Assembly (NCBI GenBank): GCA_024697545.1
Contig: JAILFN010000067.1
Location: 1 to 64,000 of the forward strand
Direction: 5' to 3'
Length of the DNA: 64,000 bases
Origin: Ruminococcus sp.
GTDB lineage: Bacteria > Bacillota > Clostridia > Oscillospirales > Ruminococcaceae
The notes under the pieces are model-generated. The model was given only the letters and a program-made list of their open reading frames with translations, was not told the origin of the DNA and made no database searches. Below, one piece after another: positions 21,225 to 32,297 of this stretch. The first letter of the stretch is position 1; every line of letters starts with the position of its first letter. The translations under genes were made by a program, and so were the position numbers.

Positions 21225-22040
21225 ATGACTAAGAGAAATATATACGATATCCCGAGATACATAGCCCACCGCGGGCTTCACGGCAGCTGCGGCGGCATGA
21301 GCCCCGTCATCGCGGAAAACACGCTGCCTGCTTTTGAGAAAGCGATAGAGCACGGCTTTGCCATCGAGCTTGACGTCCGCTTTACCGCCGACAGGAGAAT
21401 GGTGGTCTTTCACGACAAAAACCTTATGCGTATGTGCGGCTGCAATATAGAGCTGAACAGGCTGACGTATGAAGAGCTGAGAAAGCACTCCATACCAGGC
21501 ACGGGAGAGTTCGACCCGCGTCAGCTCTGGCAGATACCGCGAGCTGACACAAAAGGCGAAGCGCATATCCCCCTGCTTTCGGAGGTACTGAAGCTTGTGA
21601 ACGGACGAGTGTTCCTGCTAATAGAGCTGAAGGACTGCCCCGAGGTCCCCGATGCGGAAAAACGTCTGGCGCATATGCTAAGGCAGTACCGAGGCGAGTA
21701 TGCGGTGCAGTCGTTCGACCCGCGTTCGCTTATGAAGCTGAGACTTACAGCTCCCGAGATAATGCGCGGTCAGCTGGTATCGCTTACGGGCAGCGGCAGC
21801 AGAAGGCTCGCAAAGGAGATCGCCGCTTCAATGCCCGTCTGGAAAGGTATATCAAAGCCCGATCTGCTCTCATGGGATCTGAGATCGGTGAGCATAGACT
21901 CGGCATTTTCTGCGGCGGAGCTCGGCGCAAAGCTTCTGACCTGGACTGCCGACAGCGAAGAGCTTATCTCGACCGCCGAAACATTCTCGGACGCGGTGAT
22001 ATTTGAGAATATACCCCTCAAATATTTTACAGACATATAA
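21225..22040 (+). CDS. glycerophosphodiester phosphodiesterase
   Basis: AHRGLHG...ENTLPAFEKAIEHGFAIELDVRFTADRRMVVFHDKNLMRMCG. Confidence 0.92.
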   Translation: MTKRNIYDIPRYIAHRGLHGSCGGMSPVIAENTLPAFEKAIEHGFAIELDVRFTADRRMVVFHDKNLMRMCGCNIELNRLTYEELRKHSIPGTGEFDPRQLWQIPRADTKGEAHIPLLSEVLKLVNGRVFLLIELKDCPEVPDAEKRLAHMLRQYRGEYAVQSFDPRSLMKLRLTAPEIMRGQLVSLTGSGSRRLAKEIAASMPVWKGISKPDLLSWDLRSVSIDSAFSAAELGAKLLTWTADSEELISTAETFSDAVIFENIPLKYFTDI

Positions 22041-22139
22041 AATTTATAAGCATTTCATTTTTTCATCACATAGTTAAAATATAATTATTAGGTATAAGTC
22101 TGCGTAAGGCAGGACACCAAAAGGAAAGGAAAACGAAAA

Positions 22140-23369
22140 ATGATCAAAAGATTTTCCGCGCTGGTACTGGCGCTCGTTATCGCAGCAGGTGCTATGTGCA
22201 GCTGCTCTAAAAAAGTAAATAAGAAGGACACCTCATCGAAGGACGAAAGCTCCGCGGCTTCGAGCGAAGCGGCAGATCCCAATGAGGAGACCGCTCCCGA
22301 AGTTCCCGATGCAAAGCTTGTCATCGACGGCAAGGAGATGGACACCGACGGGTTAGTTATGTGTACCATCGACGGCAGAGATGTCGATTTTGACACCTTC
22401 CGTTACTACTACTACTACACCGTGAACCAGCTGACACAGAGTTACGGCGCTACCATCGACACCATCAGAGAGACCGAGGGCGGCTTTGACTCCCTGCTCG
22501 AGAACACTATCACAAACATAAAGCAGGAGTATGTTACCTACCACATCTGCGACGAAAACGGCGTCACCCTCAGCGATGAGGAGATCAAGGCAAACGAGGA
22601 TACCTACAACAACAGCATCGAGCAGATGGGCTCGGACGAGGAGTTCCAGAAGACGCTGAAAAGCGCATACCTCACAGGCGACGTATACAAGCAGATGCTC
22701 GAGCTTGCAGCGCTCTACTCCAAGTGCGAATCGGAGCTTTTCACCAACGAGGGCGTGTACGCTACCTCAAAGGACGAGTTCCGCAAGATAGTCAAGGATC
22801 CCGAGAAGTACGCCTGCGTGCGCTCTATCCTTATCCCTTACAGCTGCAAGACCGACATCCCCGATTCCGAAGCCGCTGATTACGACGCAAAGTCTCTCTC
22901 CGAAAAGTATTCCGCAAAGCAGATGGCTTATGCGGGTCTTGATGACGACGCCAAGGAAGCCGCAAAGAAAGAGGCAAAGAAGGTAGCCGATGAGGTCATA
23001 GAAAAGGCTAAGAACGGCGATGATTTTGAAAAGCTCATCGAAGAATACAACTGGGATCCCGGTCAGGAATCTATGCCTGACGGATATTACCTGACCCCCG
23101 CAAGCAGCTACGTCAAGGAGTACCTGGACGCTGCATTCAAGCTCGAAGAGGGTCAGGTAAGCACCGAGCTGGTCGAGAACGACAGCTACGGCTGGTTCGT
23201 GATCAAGAGAATGCCGATAGATATGGAGTACGTTGAAGCTAACATCGACACTATGATACAGGATTACGACCTTCCCTCGCGCGAGAAGCTTTACACGGAT
23301 ATCATGGACTCTATGGAAGTGACCTACGCCGATTTCTACGACAAGCTGACCATCGACAGCATAACCTGA
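22140..23369 (+). CDS. PrsA/SurA-like parvulin-type peptidyl-prolyl isomerase lipoprotein
   Basis: Lipobox MCSC; C-terminal rotamase-like region DEVIEKAKNGDDFEKLIEEYNWDPGQESMPDG. Confidence 0.78.
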   Translation: MIKRFSALVLALVIAAGAMCSCSKKVNKKDTSSKDESSAASSEAADPNEETAPEVPDAKLVIDGKEMDTDGLVMCTIDGRDVDFDTFRYYYYYTVNQLTQSYGATIDTIRETEGGFDSLLENTITNIKQEYVTYHICDENGVTLSDEEIKANEDTYNNSIEQMGSDEEFQKTLKSAYLTGDVYKQMLELAALYSKCESELFTNEGVYATSKDEFRKIVKDPEKYACVRSILIPYSCKTDIPDSEAADYDAKSLSEKYSAKQMAYAGLDDDAKEAAKKEAKKVADEVIEKAKNGDDFEKLIEEYNWDPGQESMPDGYYLTPASSYVKEYLDAAFKLEEGQVSTELVENDSYGWFVIKRMPIDMEYVEANIDTMIQDYDLPSREKLYTDIMDSMEVTYADFYDKLTIDSIT

Positions 23370-23384
23370 TAACAGTACGAAATT

Positions 23385-24137
23385 TTGGACAGTGACAGAT
23401 TTGAGCGAGCCTGCCGCGAAACGGTGGGCATCGAGCGCGAACGAAACGGCATCGGCACGCTTGGGGAAAAGACCCTGCACGCCGTGCTGAAGCGCTACAT
23501 CGAGCCCGACGCGGACAATCATGAAGTCAGGATAGGCAGATATGTGGCGGATATAGTCGGCGAGGACGGGATAATCGAGATACAGACGGGCAGCTTCACG
23601 CCGCTTCGTCCAAAGCTTGAAACGCTTCTCGACTACACCGCCGTAACTGTCGTATACCCTATGGCGGCTGTAAAGCTGCTGAGCTGGATCGACCCCGAAA
23701 CGGGCGAGGTAACGGCTCCCCGCAGGTCACCAAAACGCATGAAGCCCTGCGATGCTTTCTTTGAACTTATCAAGATAAAATATACCCTAGACAATCCCAA
23801 CTTCCGCCTGAAGCTCATCATGCTGGAGCTTCACGAACAAAGGCTGCCCGAACCGAAGCACGGCGGGCACTCGCGCGGGTCAAAGCGGGTGGACAGGATA
23901 CCTACGCGGATAATTGACGAGATAGACCTTAACTGTCCGCAGGACTACACCATGTTCATACCCGTTGAACTGCCCGAGCGATTCACCATCACCGAGCTTG
24001 CAAAGGCAAACGGCGTGAGCTATAAATGCGGACAGCGGGCTCTCAGGGTACTTGAATATCTGGAGCTTGTGCAGCAGTGCGGAAATAACGGCAGAACAAA
24101 GCTGTTCAGGCGGACAGAATGGAGTAAGTATAAATGA
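23385..24137 (+). CDS. putative PD-(D/E)XK-like nuclease domain plus C-terminal winged helix
   Basis: VRIGRYVADIVGEDGIIEIQTGSF (D-x8-ExQ arrangement); C-terminal HTH FTITELAKANGVSYKCGQRALRVLEYLELV. Confidence 0.55.
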   Translation: MDSDRFERACRETVGIERERNGIGTLGEKTLHAVLKRYIEPDADNHEVRIGRYVADIVGEDGIIEIQTGSFTPLRPKLETLLDYTAVTVVYPMAAVKLLSWIDPETGEVTAPRRSPKRMKPCDAFFELIKIKYTLDNPNFRLKLIMLELHEQRLPEPKHGGHSRGSKRVDRIPTRIIDEIDLNCPQDYTMFIPVELPERFTITELAKANGVSYKCGQRALRVLEYLELVQQCGNNGRTKLFRRTEWSKYK

Positions 24138-25558
24138 GAAAAGGTATTTTAAGGCGAGGATCCGTCCTTTTGATGACCGCCGCCGTTTTTCTGAGCGGGG
24201 TCGGGAGCTTGTCGGCTGCGGCTTTTAATTTCACGCCCATAACAGGCATCGACGAGGACAACAAGGCTGAGATACTCCAGCTGCGGTCGGAATCGGTGTA
24301 CATGATAAACATGGATAACGATGAGGTGCTGGTAGATATCGAAAGCGATAAGCAGCGGGTGCCCGCTTCACTCACAAAGATAATGACCGCCATAGTGCTG
24401 CTGGACGAATTCGGCGGCGACGAGGAGGTCATGAGCAGCACCCGATACTCGGCGGGCTCGGAGGCCTTTGACGACATCTATGACACGGGCGCTTCCACCG
24501 CAGACATCCAGCCCAATGAAAAGGTCACCTGCACCGACCTGCTTTACGCGCTGATGCTGCCCTCCGCCTGCGAGGCTGCAAATATCATCGCCATCGGTAT
24601 GTGCGGCAGCATCGACGATTTCTGCGACAGGATGAACGCCAAAGCCGAAGAGCTCGGCATGAAGGACAGCCACTTCTCAAACGCGCACGGTCTTTCGGGC
24701 GACAACAACTACACCACCTGCCGCGACATCGCGAAGATGTGTACATACGCCCTTGAGACCTATCCCCTGTTCAAGAAGGTGGTCGGCACTTACGACTACA
24801 CCCTTTCGCCCACCAACTTCCACCCCGACGGCACTTACATTTACAGCACCAATTACCTGCTCGGCTCGAACGGCGAGAACAAGTATTATTACAGCCGCTG
24901 CAAGGGCATAAAGACGGGTACTCTCGACACTGCGGGGCGCTGCTTTGCAAGCTACGCCGAAAGCGACGGAGTAAGATACCTGACAGTCACGATGGGCGCT
25001 CCTATGGACAAGCTTGACGAAGACTATCAGAAAGGACTGGAAAACCCCGCTTCCGTTTATTCCGATGACGTTATATACTACAACCTTGTTGACCACATAA
25101 ACCTTTACGAATGGGCGTTCCTGTATCTCGACGAGACACAGCTTGTTGACAAAAACAGCGAGCTCCGCGAAGCAAAGGTAGAGTTCGGTGAATCGGGGCG
25201 GGATTACGTCACGCTGAAGCCGGAACATGGGATGTCCATATACTACCCGTCATATCAGTCGAAAAAGGACATCACGAAGACCATTGATGTCTACAAGGAT
25301 ATAGTCGCTCCCGTATACAAGGGCGACAGGCTTGGAGAGCTGACACTCAGGTACAAGGACGAGGTCATCGCGACGATACCGCTGGTAGCGACAGAGAACG
25401 TCAACCGCTCAAAGCTCGATGAGACAAAGGAGATAGCGAAGGCTTTTCCCTCATCTACCGAGTTCAGGGTGGCTCTGCTTCTCATAATACTCTTTGCGCT
25501 TGCCGTGTTTATCATACACATAATGATAATACAGAGCAAATACAGAAAGAGAGACTGA
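24134..25558 (+). CDS. D-alanyl-D-alanine carboxypeptidase (penicillin-binding protein 5/6 family)
   Basis: PASLTKIMTAIVLLD (SxxK), PSACEAANI, KGIKTGTLDTAGRC (KTG), C-terminal TM. Confidence 0.92.
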   Translation: MRKGILRRGSVLLMTAAVFLSGVGSLSAAAFNFTPITGIDEDNKAEILQLRSESVYMINMDNDEVLVDIESDKQRVPASLTKIMTAIVLLDEFGGDEEVMSSTRYSAGSEAFDDIYDTGASTADIQPNEKVTCTDLLYALMLPSACEAANIIAIGMCGSIDDFCDRMNAKAEELGMKDSHFSNAHGLSGDNNYTTCRDIAKMCTYALETYPLFKKVVGTYDYTLSPTNFHPDGTYIYSTNYLLGSNGENKYYYSRCKGIKTGTLDTAGRCFASYAESDGVRYLTVTMGAPMDKLDEDYQKGLENPASVYSDDVIYYNLVDHINLYEWAFLYLDETQLVDKNSELREAKVEFGESGRDYVTLKPEHGMSIYYPSYQSKKDITKTIDVYKDIVAPVYKGDRLGELTLRYKDEVIATIPLVATENVNRSKLDETKEIAKAFPSSTEFRVALLLIILFALAVFIIHIMIIQSKYRKRD

Positions 25559-25639
25559 TATTTGCGTTAATAATAAGTTTACAGACAATTAATCATGAGT
25601 TATCACTTTCGGCTAAAAACAGTTGTATAATGATAAACG

Positions 25640-25936
25640 TAAAATTGAATATCCGAAATCCTATGAGCAAAAGTAAGTAACCTTCGGAGATGTTTTCAGA
25701 GAGTGCGCGGTCGGTGTGAGCGCATAGCGGGAACGGAGGCGAATGGATTTGTGAGGAGCGTCGTGAAAGCTGTATTGCAAGTATCGATCGCCGCGTTTCC
25801 TGCGTTAGTGTGACAGGGTATTTCTCCCCGCTTTGGCGAGAGGGAGCGTACCTGCTGAGGCGGCAGCGATGCCGTGAATACGGGTGGCACCACGAGTAAT
25901 TCGTCCCATAGCATAAAACAATGCTATGGGACTTTT
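25640..25936 (+). promoter_or_regulatory. T-box leader, tRNA-Trp specific, with intrinsic terminator
   Basis: Stem I core AGAGAGtgcgcGGTCGGTGTGAGCGC; specifier GAA-TGG-A with TGG at 25744-25746; T-box GGGTGGCACCACG 25882-25894; terminator TCCCATAGCATaaaacaATGCTATGGGACTTTTTT 25904-25937; trpE follows. Confidence 0.93.
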
Positions 25937-25968
25937 TTAATGCAAAAAAACAGACGGAGGTAATCATA

Positions 25969-27444
25969 ATGCTTTATCCTGAGATCCGCACCGTAAAAGA
26001 ACTACTGAAAGACTACAAGAACGTTCCGACGTTCTATGAACTGCTGATGGATTCATACACCCCCGTGCATCTATTCAATGCGCTGCACGAAAAGTATGAG
26101 AACTGCTTTATACTTGAATCGGTAGACAGCAAGGATCAGTGGAGCAGGTATTCCTACATCGGTATCGAGCCGAAGCAGAGGATAACACTTGACAAGCACA
26201 AGGCTTACGTCGAGGAGCTCTCGGGCGAGCGCGAGGTCACAGACGTTGACGACCCCATAAGCTTCTTCAACGAGCTGATCGAGAAAAACAAGGCTCCCGG
26301 GTTTCCCAACCGTCCCAAGCTGACGGGCGGACTTATGGGATACTTCAGCTACGATGTCGTCCGCTACTTTGAAAAGACACTCGGCGAACCGCCGACAGAC
26401 GATCTCGGGCTCCCCGATGCCGAGCTTTTCAACTACGACAAGCTGGTAGCTTACGACCACCTCACCAACAAAGCGGTGATAATACTCAACATAAATGCAA
26501 ACGACGACACAGACGCTATGTATGCAGAGTGCGAGCGCAAGGCGGCTGAGATCGAAGAGGTACTGAAAAACTACGTTCCAAAGCAGAACGTTACAAAGGA
26601 CAGCACAAGGGAGCTGACAGTTACCTCGAACATCAGCAAGGAGCAGTACCTGAAGAACGTTGAGACCGCGAAGGAATACATCAGAGCGGGCGACATCTTC
26701 CAGGTAGTTCCCTCGCAGAGATTCGAGATACTCGATCCCCCCAACAGCTTTGATGTTTACAGAATGCTGAGAAGCACCAACCCCTCGCCGTACCTCTATT
26801 ACTTCGAGTGCCTTGACTACGCTTACGCGGGAGCTTCTCCCGAGATGCTGGTGTCGGTCGATGGCAAGAAGATCGTCAACCGCCCGATAGCAGGAACGAT
26901 AAAGCGCGGCAGAACGCAGGCTGAGGATATCGAAAACGAAAAGCAGCTGCTTGACGACCCCAAGGAACGTGCGGAACACACAATGCTCGTAGATCTCGGC
27001 AGAAACGATCTCGGCAAGGTATCTGAATTCGGAAGCGTCAAGGTGACCGACTATATGGTGGTCGAGAGATACTCAAAGGTGATGCACCTTGTATCCAACG
27101 TTACGGGCGAGCTTGCAGATGACAAGAAGCCTATGGACGCGCTAATGGCTGTTCTCCCCGCAGGCACACTTTCGGGAGCGCCCAAGGTAAGGGCTATGGA
27201 GATCATCGACGAGCTTGAAACTACCAAGAGATGTCTCTACGGCGGAACGGTGGGCTACCTCGCTTACGACGGCCACATCGACACCTGCATCGCGATACGC
27301 ACCGTGCTGTTCAGAAACGGCAAGGCTTACGTTCAGGCAGGCGGCGGCGTAGTGCTCGACTCCGACCCCGAGAAGGAATACGAGGAGAGCGTAAACAAGT
27401 CAATGGCGGTAGTCAACGCCGTCAAGGAAGCTGCAAAGCTTTGA
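25969..27444 (+). CDS. trpE: anthranilate synthase component I
   Basis: Chorismate-binding RPIAGTIKRGRT, PAGTLSGAPKVRAMEII; ATG 25969 after CGGAGG. The supplied ORF start (25921) lies inside the terminator. Confidence 0.95.
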   Translation: MLYPEIRTVKELLKDYKNVPTFYELLMDSYTPVHLFNALHEKYENCFILESVDSKDQWSRYSYIGIEPKQRITLDKHKAYVEELSGEREVTDVDDPISFFNELIEKNKAPGFPNRPKLTGGLMGYFSYDVVRYFEKTLGEPPTDDLGLPDAELFNYDKLVAYDHLTNKAVIILNINANDDTDAMYAECERKAAEIEEVLKNYVPKQNVTKDSTRELTVTSNISKEQYLKNVETAKEYIRAGDIFQVVPSQRFEILDPPNSFDVYRMLRSTNPSPYLYYFECLDYAYAGASPEMLVSVDGKKIVNRPIAGTIKRGRTQAEDIENEKQLLDDPKERAEHTMLVDLGRNDLGKVSEFGSVKVTDYMVVERYSKVMHLVSNVTGELADDKKPMDALMAVLPAGTLSGAPKVRAMEIIDELETTKRCLYGGTVGYLAYDGHIDTCIAIRTVLFRNGKAYVQAGGGVVLDSDPEKEYEESVNKSMAVVNAVKEAAKL

Positions 27445-27495
27445 CAGGATCACACATCACAACGAATATATGATATTACTGAGGAGTAAGAAAAA

Positions 27496-28575
27496 ATGGC
27501 AGAAAACAACATCATCTTAACAGGTGACAGACCCACGGGGTCACTTCACTTAGGACATTTTGTAGGTTCGCTGAGCAACAGAGTCCGCTTACAGAACACA
27601 GGCAAATATGAGCCTTTCGTTATGATAGCAGACCTTCAGGCGCTTACAGACAATGCAGAGAACCCCGAAAAGATAAGACAGAACATCCTTGAAGTGACTC
27701 TCGATTACTTAGCGGTAGGGCTCGATCCCGCAAAGACCACCATCTTTGTACAGTCGCACATACCCGCACTGACCGAGCTTCCCATGTACTACTCGAACCT
27801 CGTTACCATGTCGAGACTTGAGCGCAACCCCACCATCAAGTCTGAGATCAAGATGCGTAACTTTGAGCGTTCTATCCCCGTAGGCTTTATGACCTACCCC
27901 ATCAGCCAGGCGGCAGACATCACCGCTTTCAGAGCAAAGTATGTGCCCGTCGGCGAGGATCAGCTCCCCATGCTCGAGCAGGCGCGTGAGATAGTATCCA
28001 GCTTCAACCGCATATACAACTGCGAGATACTCGTAGAGCCCGAAGCTATACTTCCCGAAAATTCAAGCTGCAACCGCCTTGTGGGCACCGACGGCAGCTC
28101 AAAGATGTCCAAATCGCTCGGCAACTGCGTTTACCTCAAGGACGACGAAAAGACCCTCAAGCAGAAGGTAATGTCCATGTACACCGACCCCGAGCACATA
28201 AACGTTTCCGACCCCGGACACCTCGAGGGCAACGCGGTATTCACCTACCTCGACGCTTTTGCCACCGACGAGCAGGTGAACGCTTTCTTCCCCGAGTATC
28301 AGACGCTCGGCGACATGAAGGAGCATTACACAAAGGGCGGTCTCGGCGATATGAAGTGCAAGAAGCTGCTCAACAGCATCATGCAGGATATGCTCAGACC
28401 CATCCGCGAAAGACGCGAGGAGTATGCAAAGGACAAGGGCGAGCTGCTCAACATACTCCGCAAGGGCACAGACCACGCCATTGAAGTTTCAAACGAAACA
28501 CTTAAACTTGTCAGAAATGCTATCGGCATAGATTATTTCAGCGACAAGGAATTCTTAGAAAAGTACGCAAAGTAA
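27496..28575 (+). CDS. trpS: tryptophanyl-tRNA synthetase
   Basis: GDRPTGSLHLGHFVGSL (HIGH) and KMSKSLGN (KMSKS). Confidence 0.96.
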   Translation: MAENNIILTGDRPTGSLHLGHFVGSLSNRVRLQNTGKYEPFVMIADLQALTDNAENPEKIRQNILEVTLDYLAVGLDPAKTTIFVQSHIPALTELPMYYSNLVTMSRLERNPTIKSEIKMRNFERSIPVGFMTYPISQAADITAFRAKYVPVGEDQLPMLEQAREIVSSFNRIYNCEILVEPEAILPENSSCNRLVGTDGSSKMSKSLGNCVYLKDDEKTLKQKVMSMYTDPEHINVSDPGHLEGNAVFTYLDAFATDEQVNAFFPEYQTLGDMKEHYTKGGLGDMKCKKLLNSIMQDMLRPIRERREEYAKDKGELLNILRKGTDHAIEVSNETLKLVRNAIGIDYFSDKEFLEKYAK

Positions 28576-28677
28576 CAAAGCAATATGTCCGAATAGATCA
28601 AGGCGCCTGATCGTTCGGTCGTTACGCGGCAAACAGCAATACGCCCGAAGCAGGCAAATAACGAAAGGACGACCACT

Positions 28678-30321
28678 ATGATACTGCTTATTGACAATTA
28701 CGACAGCTTTACTTACAACCTTTATCAGTACATCGGCGAGATGTACCGCGACATAAAGGTCGTCAGAAATGACGAGATAACCATCGAAGAGATCGAAAAG
28801 CTCTCTCCCGCTGCTATAATAATATCCCCCGGACCCGCAACGCCCGACAAGGCAGGCATCTCCGAAGAAGCTATAAAGAGGTTCTCGGGCAGCATACCGA
28901 TACTCGGCATATGTCTCGGTCATCAGGCTATCTGCGAGGTTTTCGGCGGTAAGATAATCCGCGCAAAGACGCAGCTCCACGGCAAGCAGACAAAGATAGG
29001 TCTTGATGTTACCGCCCCCATATTCTCGGGACTTCCCAAGGTGATAGAAGCGGCAAGATATCACTCTCTCATAGCAGAGCGCGAGACTCTTCCCGACACC
29101 CTTGAAGTCATCGCGGAGGACAAGGAGGGCACGGTAATGGCTGTAAGAGTCAAGGGTCAGCAGACCTACGGCTTGCAGTTCCATCCCGAATCTGTAATGA
29201 CCGAAGTCGGCAAGCGTATACTGGCGGCATTTCTGCTCGATGCAGGGCTGGATCTCAACCCGAAGGGCGTGCCTGTTATCCCCGATGCCGAAAAGAATGA
29301 GCTGAAACCGCTTATCGGAAAGGCAATGGACGGTCAGCACTTGACCAAGGAAGAGGCAAGAAAAGCCGTTGACATCATCATGAGCGGAAAGGCAACAAAC
29401 GCTCAGACGGCTGCTCTGCTGACAGCCCTTAGAATGAACATCGAGACTACCGAAGAGATCACAGGCTGCGCCCTCGGAATGCGCGGCAAGATGACCACCG
29501 TTCCACACGACGAGGAAGTGCTCGAGATAGTAGGCACGGGCGGCGACCTTGCACAGAGCTTCAATATATCAACAACATCGACCTTTATCATATCCGCACT
29601 GGGACAGCCCGTTGCAAAGCACGGCAACAGAAGCGTTTCCTCGCTCAGCGGTGCGGCTGACGTTCTTGAAAGCCTCGGCGTTAAGATCACGACGACCCCC
29701 GACGTGGCATCAGCCTGCATAAAGGAAGTCGGCATGAGCTTCCTGTTCGCACAGAGCTACCACAAAGCTATGCGATTTGTAGGACCTGTCCGCGGTCAGA
29801 TCGGCGCAAGAACGGTCTTCAACATTTTAGGACCGCTCACTAACCCCGCAAATGCGGAATACAACATCATCGGCGTTTACGAGGAGCGTCTGCTTGACAT
29901 CGTGGCTGAGGTGCTGAAAAACCTCGGCGTAAAGCACTCGCTCGTGGTATACGGCAGAGACAGGCTCGATGAGATATCTATATCTGCATCCACCGCAGTA
30001 CGCGAGATAAAGGACGGCGAGATACTCGCCTATGACATATCTCCCGAGGACGTTGGCTTAAAGCGCGGCAGCAAGGAGGATATCGTAGGCGGCAACGCGG
30101 CAGTCAATGCCGACATCACCCGCGGTATCTTAAACGGCACCATCACCGATGCAAAGCGCGATATCGTGCTGTTCAACGCAGGCGCTGCACTTTATGTATG
30201 CGGCAAGGCAAAGGACATTGCAGAGGGCGTAAAGCTCGCGCAGACCGCCATCGACGACGGCAGCGCTTACAGGCAGCTTGAAAAGCTCATTGAGTTCACC
30301 AACAGAGGACGCACAGTATGA
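28678..30321 (+). CDS. trpGD: bifunctional anthranilate synthase component II / anthranilate phosphoribosyltransferase
   Basis: Glutaminase GICLGHQAI + QFHPES; then PRTase GTGGDLAQSFNISTTSTFI. Confidence 0.95.
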   Translation: MILLIDNYDSFTYNLYQYIGEMYRDIKVVRNDEITIEEIEKLSPAAIIISPGPATPDKAGISEEAIKRFSGSIPILGICLGHQAICEVFGGKIIRAKTQLHGKQTKIGLDVTAPIFSGLPKVIEAARYHSLIAERETLPDTLEVIAEDKEGTVMAVRVKGQQTYGLQFHPESVMTEVGKRILAAFLLDAGLDLNPKGVPVIPDAEKNELKPLIGKAMDGQHLTKEEARKAVDIIMSGKATNAQTAALLTALRMNIETTEEITGCALGMRGKMTTVPHDEEVLEIVGTGGDLAQSFNISTTSTFIISALGQPVAKHGNRSVSSLSGAADVLESLGVKITTTPDVASACIKEVGMSFLFAQSYHKAMRFVGPVRGQIGARTVFNILGPLTNPANAEYNIIGVYEERLLDIVAEVLKNLGVKHSLVVYGRDRLDEISISASTAVREIKDGEILAYDISPEDVGLKRGSKEDIVGGNAAVNADITRGILNGTITDAKRDIVLFNAGAALYVCGKAKDIAEGVKLAQTAIDDGSAYRQLEKLIEFTNRGRTV

Positions 30322-31106
30322 TACTTGATGAGATCGTAAAGCAGAGAAGGATACAGCTTGAAAAAGAGACCGCCCGCTGCACGCCGGGTGATATGAAAAA
30401 ACGTGCGGAAGAGCAGCTTGCAAGACGCACTCCCCTGTCGCTTGCAAAGGCACTCAGGCAGGACACCCTAAGCTGCATCTGCGAGGTCAAGAAAGCCTCG
30501 CCTTCAAAGGGGCTTATCAGACCCGACTTCCGTCCCGTTCAATTTGCAAAGGAATACGAAGCGGCAGGCGCTGATGCAATATCCTGTCTGACCGAAGAGC
30601 ATTATTTTCAGGGCAGCTCGGAATATCTGGCTGCTATCAGAAAAGAGGTCGGCATACCGATACTCCGCAAGGATTTTATCTTCGATGAGTATCAGATATT
30701 TGAAGCGGCAGCCCTCGGCGCAGACGCGGTACTTCTCATAGCTGCGGTGCTGGACACGGGCGACTTCGACAGACTGTACGCTCTTGCACATTCGCTCGGA
30801 CTCAGCGTTCTGGGCGAGATGCACACGGTCGAAGAAATGCAAGAATACGCTTTCGGCAAGGAGGATATGGTGATAGGTGTCAACAACCGAAACCTCAAGA
30901 CCTTTGAGGTGAGCCTTGACACCGTTGCAAAACTCAGACCATATGCCCCCGAAAGCGCGGTGTTCGTATCGGAAAGCGGTATCAAGACAAACGAAGACAT
31001 GAAAATGGTACGCTCACTCGGAGCGGACGCGGTGCTTATCGGCGAAACGCTGATGCGTGCCGAAAGCATCACGGATGAATTACATAAACTGAGAGAAGGT
31101 ATATAA
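30318..31106 (+). CDS. trpC: indole-3-glycerol phosphate synthase
   Basis: EVKKASPSKGLIRPDF, ILRKDFIFDEYQIFEAAALGADAVLLI; ATGA overlap with trpGD. Confidence 0.95.
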   Translation: MILDEIVKQRRIQLEKETARCTPGDMKKRAEEQLARRTPLSLAKALRQDTLSCICEVKKASPSKGLIRPDFRPVQFAKEYEAAGADAISCLTEEHYFQGSSEYLAAIRKEVGIPILRKDFIFDEYQIFEAAALGADAVLLIAAVLDTGDFDRLYALAHSLGLSVLGEMHTVEEMQEYAFGKEDMVIGVNNRNLKTFEVSLDTVAKLRPYAPESAVFVSESGIKTNEDMKMVRSLGADAVLIGETLMRAESITDELHKLREGI

Positions 31107-32297
31107 ATGGGCAAAGTAGGAAGATTTGGCGAGTACGGCGGACAGTATGTCCCCGAGACCGTCATGAATGCCGTCCACGAGCTTGAGGCGGCTTACGACA
31201 AATACAAGGACGACCCCGACTTCATCGCAGAGCTGAAGGCTCTTTACCGCGATTACGCAGGCAGACCGTCCATGCTCTATTACGCAGACAAGATGACAAA
31301 GGATCTCGGCGGCGCTAAGATATACATCAAGCGCGAGGATCTGAATCACACGGGTTCGCACAAACTCAACAACGTGCTGGGTCAGATACTTCTCGCAAAG
31401 CGCATGGGCAAGAAGCGTATAATCGCAGAGACAGGTGCAGGTCAGCACGGTGTTGCGACCGCTACCGCCTGTGCTCTGTTCGGGCTGGAGTGCGAGGTAT
31501 ATATGGGAGCCGAGGACTGCAAGCGTCAGTCGCTCAACGTTTACAGAATGAACCTGCTCGGCGCTAAGGTAACTCCCGTTGCAAGCGGCACCTCTACCCT
31601 CAAAGACGCCATCAACGAGGCTATGCGCGACTGGTGCTCAAATATCGAGACCACCTTCTATTGCATCGGCTCGGTAATGGGCCCGCACCCCTATCCTACG
31701 ATGGTTCGCGATTTCCAGAAGATAATTTCCGAGGAAATAAAGGATCAGCTGCGTGAGCGTGAGGGCAGACTTCCCGACTGCGTTGTCGCCTGCGTAGGCG
31801 GCGGCTCAAACGCAATGGGCGCATTTTACAACTTCATCGAGGACAAGAGCGTGCGTCTTGTAGGCGCTGAAGCTGCGGGCAGGGGCATAGATACCCCCGA
31901 CACCGCCGCTACCATGGCACTCGGAACTATGGGCATTTTCCACGGCATGAAGAGCGTTTTCCTGCAGGACGAATACGGTCAGATAGCTCCCGTATATTCC
32001 ATTTCCGCAGGACTCGACTACCCGGGCGTAGGACCCGAGCACACCTACCTCCGCGACACGGGCAGGGCTGAATATGTGCCTGTTACCGATGAAGAAGCGG
32101 TATGCGCTTTTGAGTATCTCTCAAAGACCGAGGGCATAATCCCCGCGATAGAATCCAGCCACGCTGTTGCGGCTGCACTGAAAATAGCTCCCGCTATGGG
32201 CAAGGATCAGATACTGGTCATAAACCTTTCGGGACGCGGAGACAAGGACGTTTATTCCATAGCAAGATACAGGGGGGTAGATCTCGTTGAAGAATAG
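31107..32297 (+). CDS. trpB: tryptophan synthase beta subunit
   Basis: [46 protein letters not shown]. Confidence 0.97.
   Translation: MGKVGRFGEYGGQYVPETVMNAVHELEAAYDKYKDDPDFIAELKALYRDYAGRPSMLYYADKMTKDLGGAKIYIKREDLNHTGSHKLNNVLGQILLAKRMGKKRIIAETGAGQHGVATATACALFGLECEVYMGAEDCKRQSLNVYRMNLLGAKVTPVASGTSTLKDAINEAMRDWCSNIETTFYCIGSVMGPHPYPTMVRDFQKIISEEIKDQLREREGRLPDCVVACVGGGSNAMGAFYNFIEDKSVRLVGAEAAGRGIDTPDTAATMALGTMGIFHGMKSVFLQDEYGQIAPVYSISAGLDYPGVGPEHTYLRDTGRAEYVPVTDEEAVCAFEYLSKTEGIIPAIESSHAVAAALKIAPAMGKDQILVINLSGRGDKDVYSIARYRGVDLVEE

Noticed and set aside
26071-26979. 302-aa minus-strand ORF
   Set aside because: Antisense to trpE.
28555-29508. 317-aa minus-strand ORF
   Set aside because: Antisense to trpGD; no domain.
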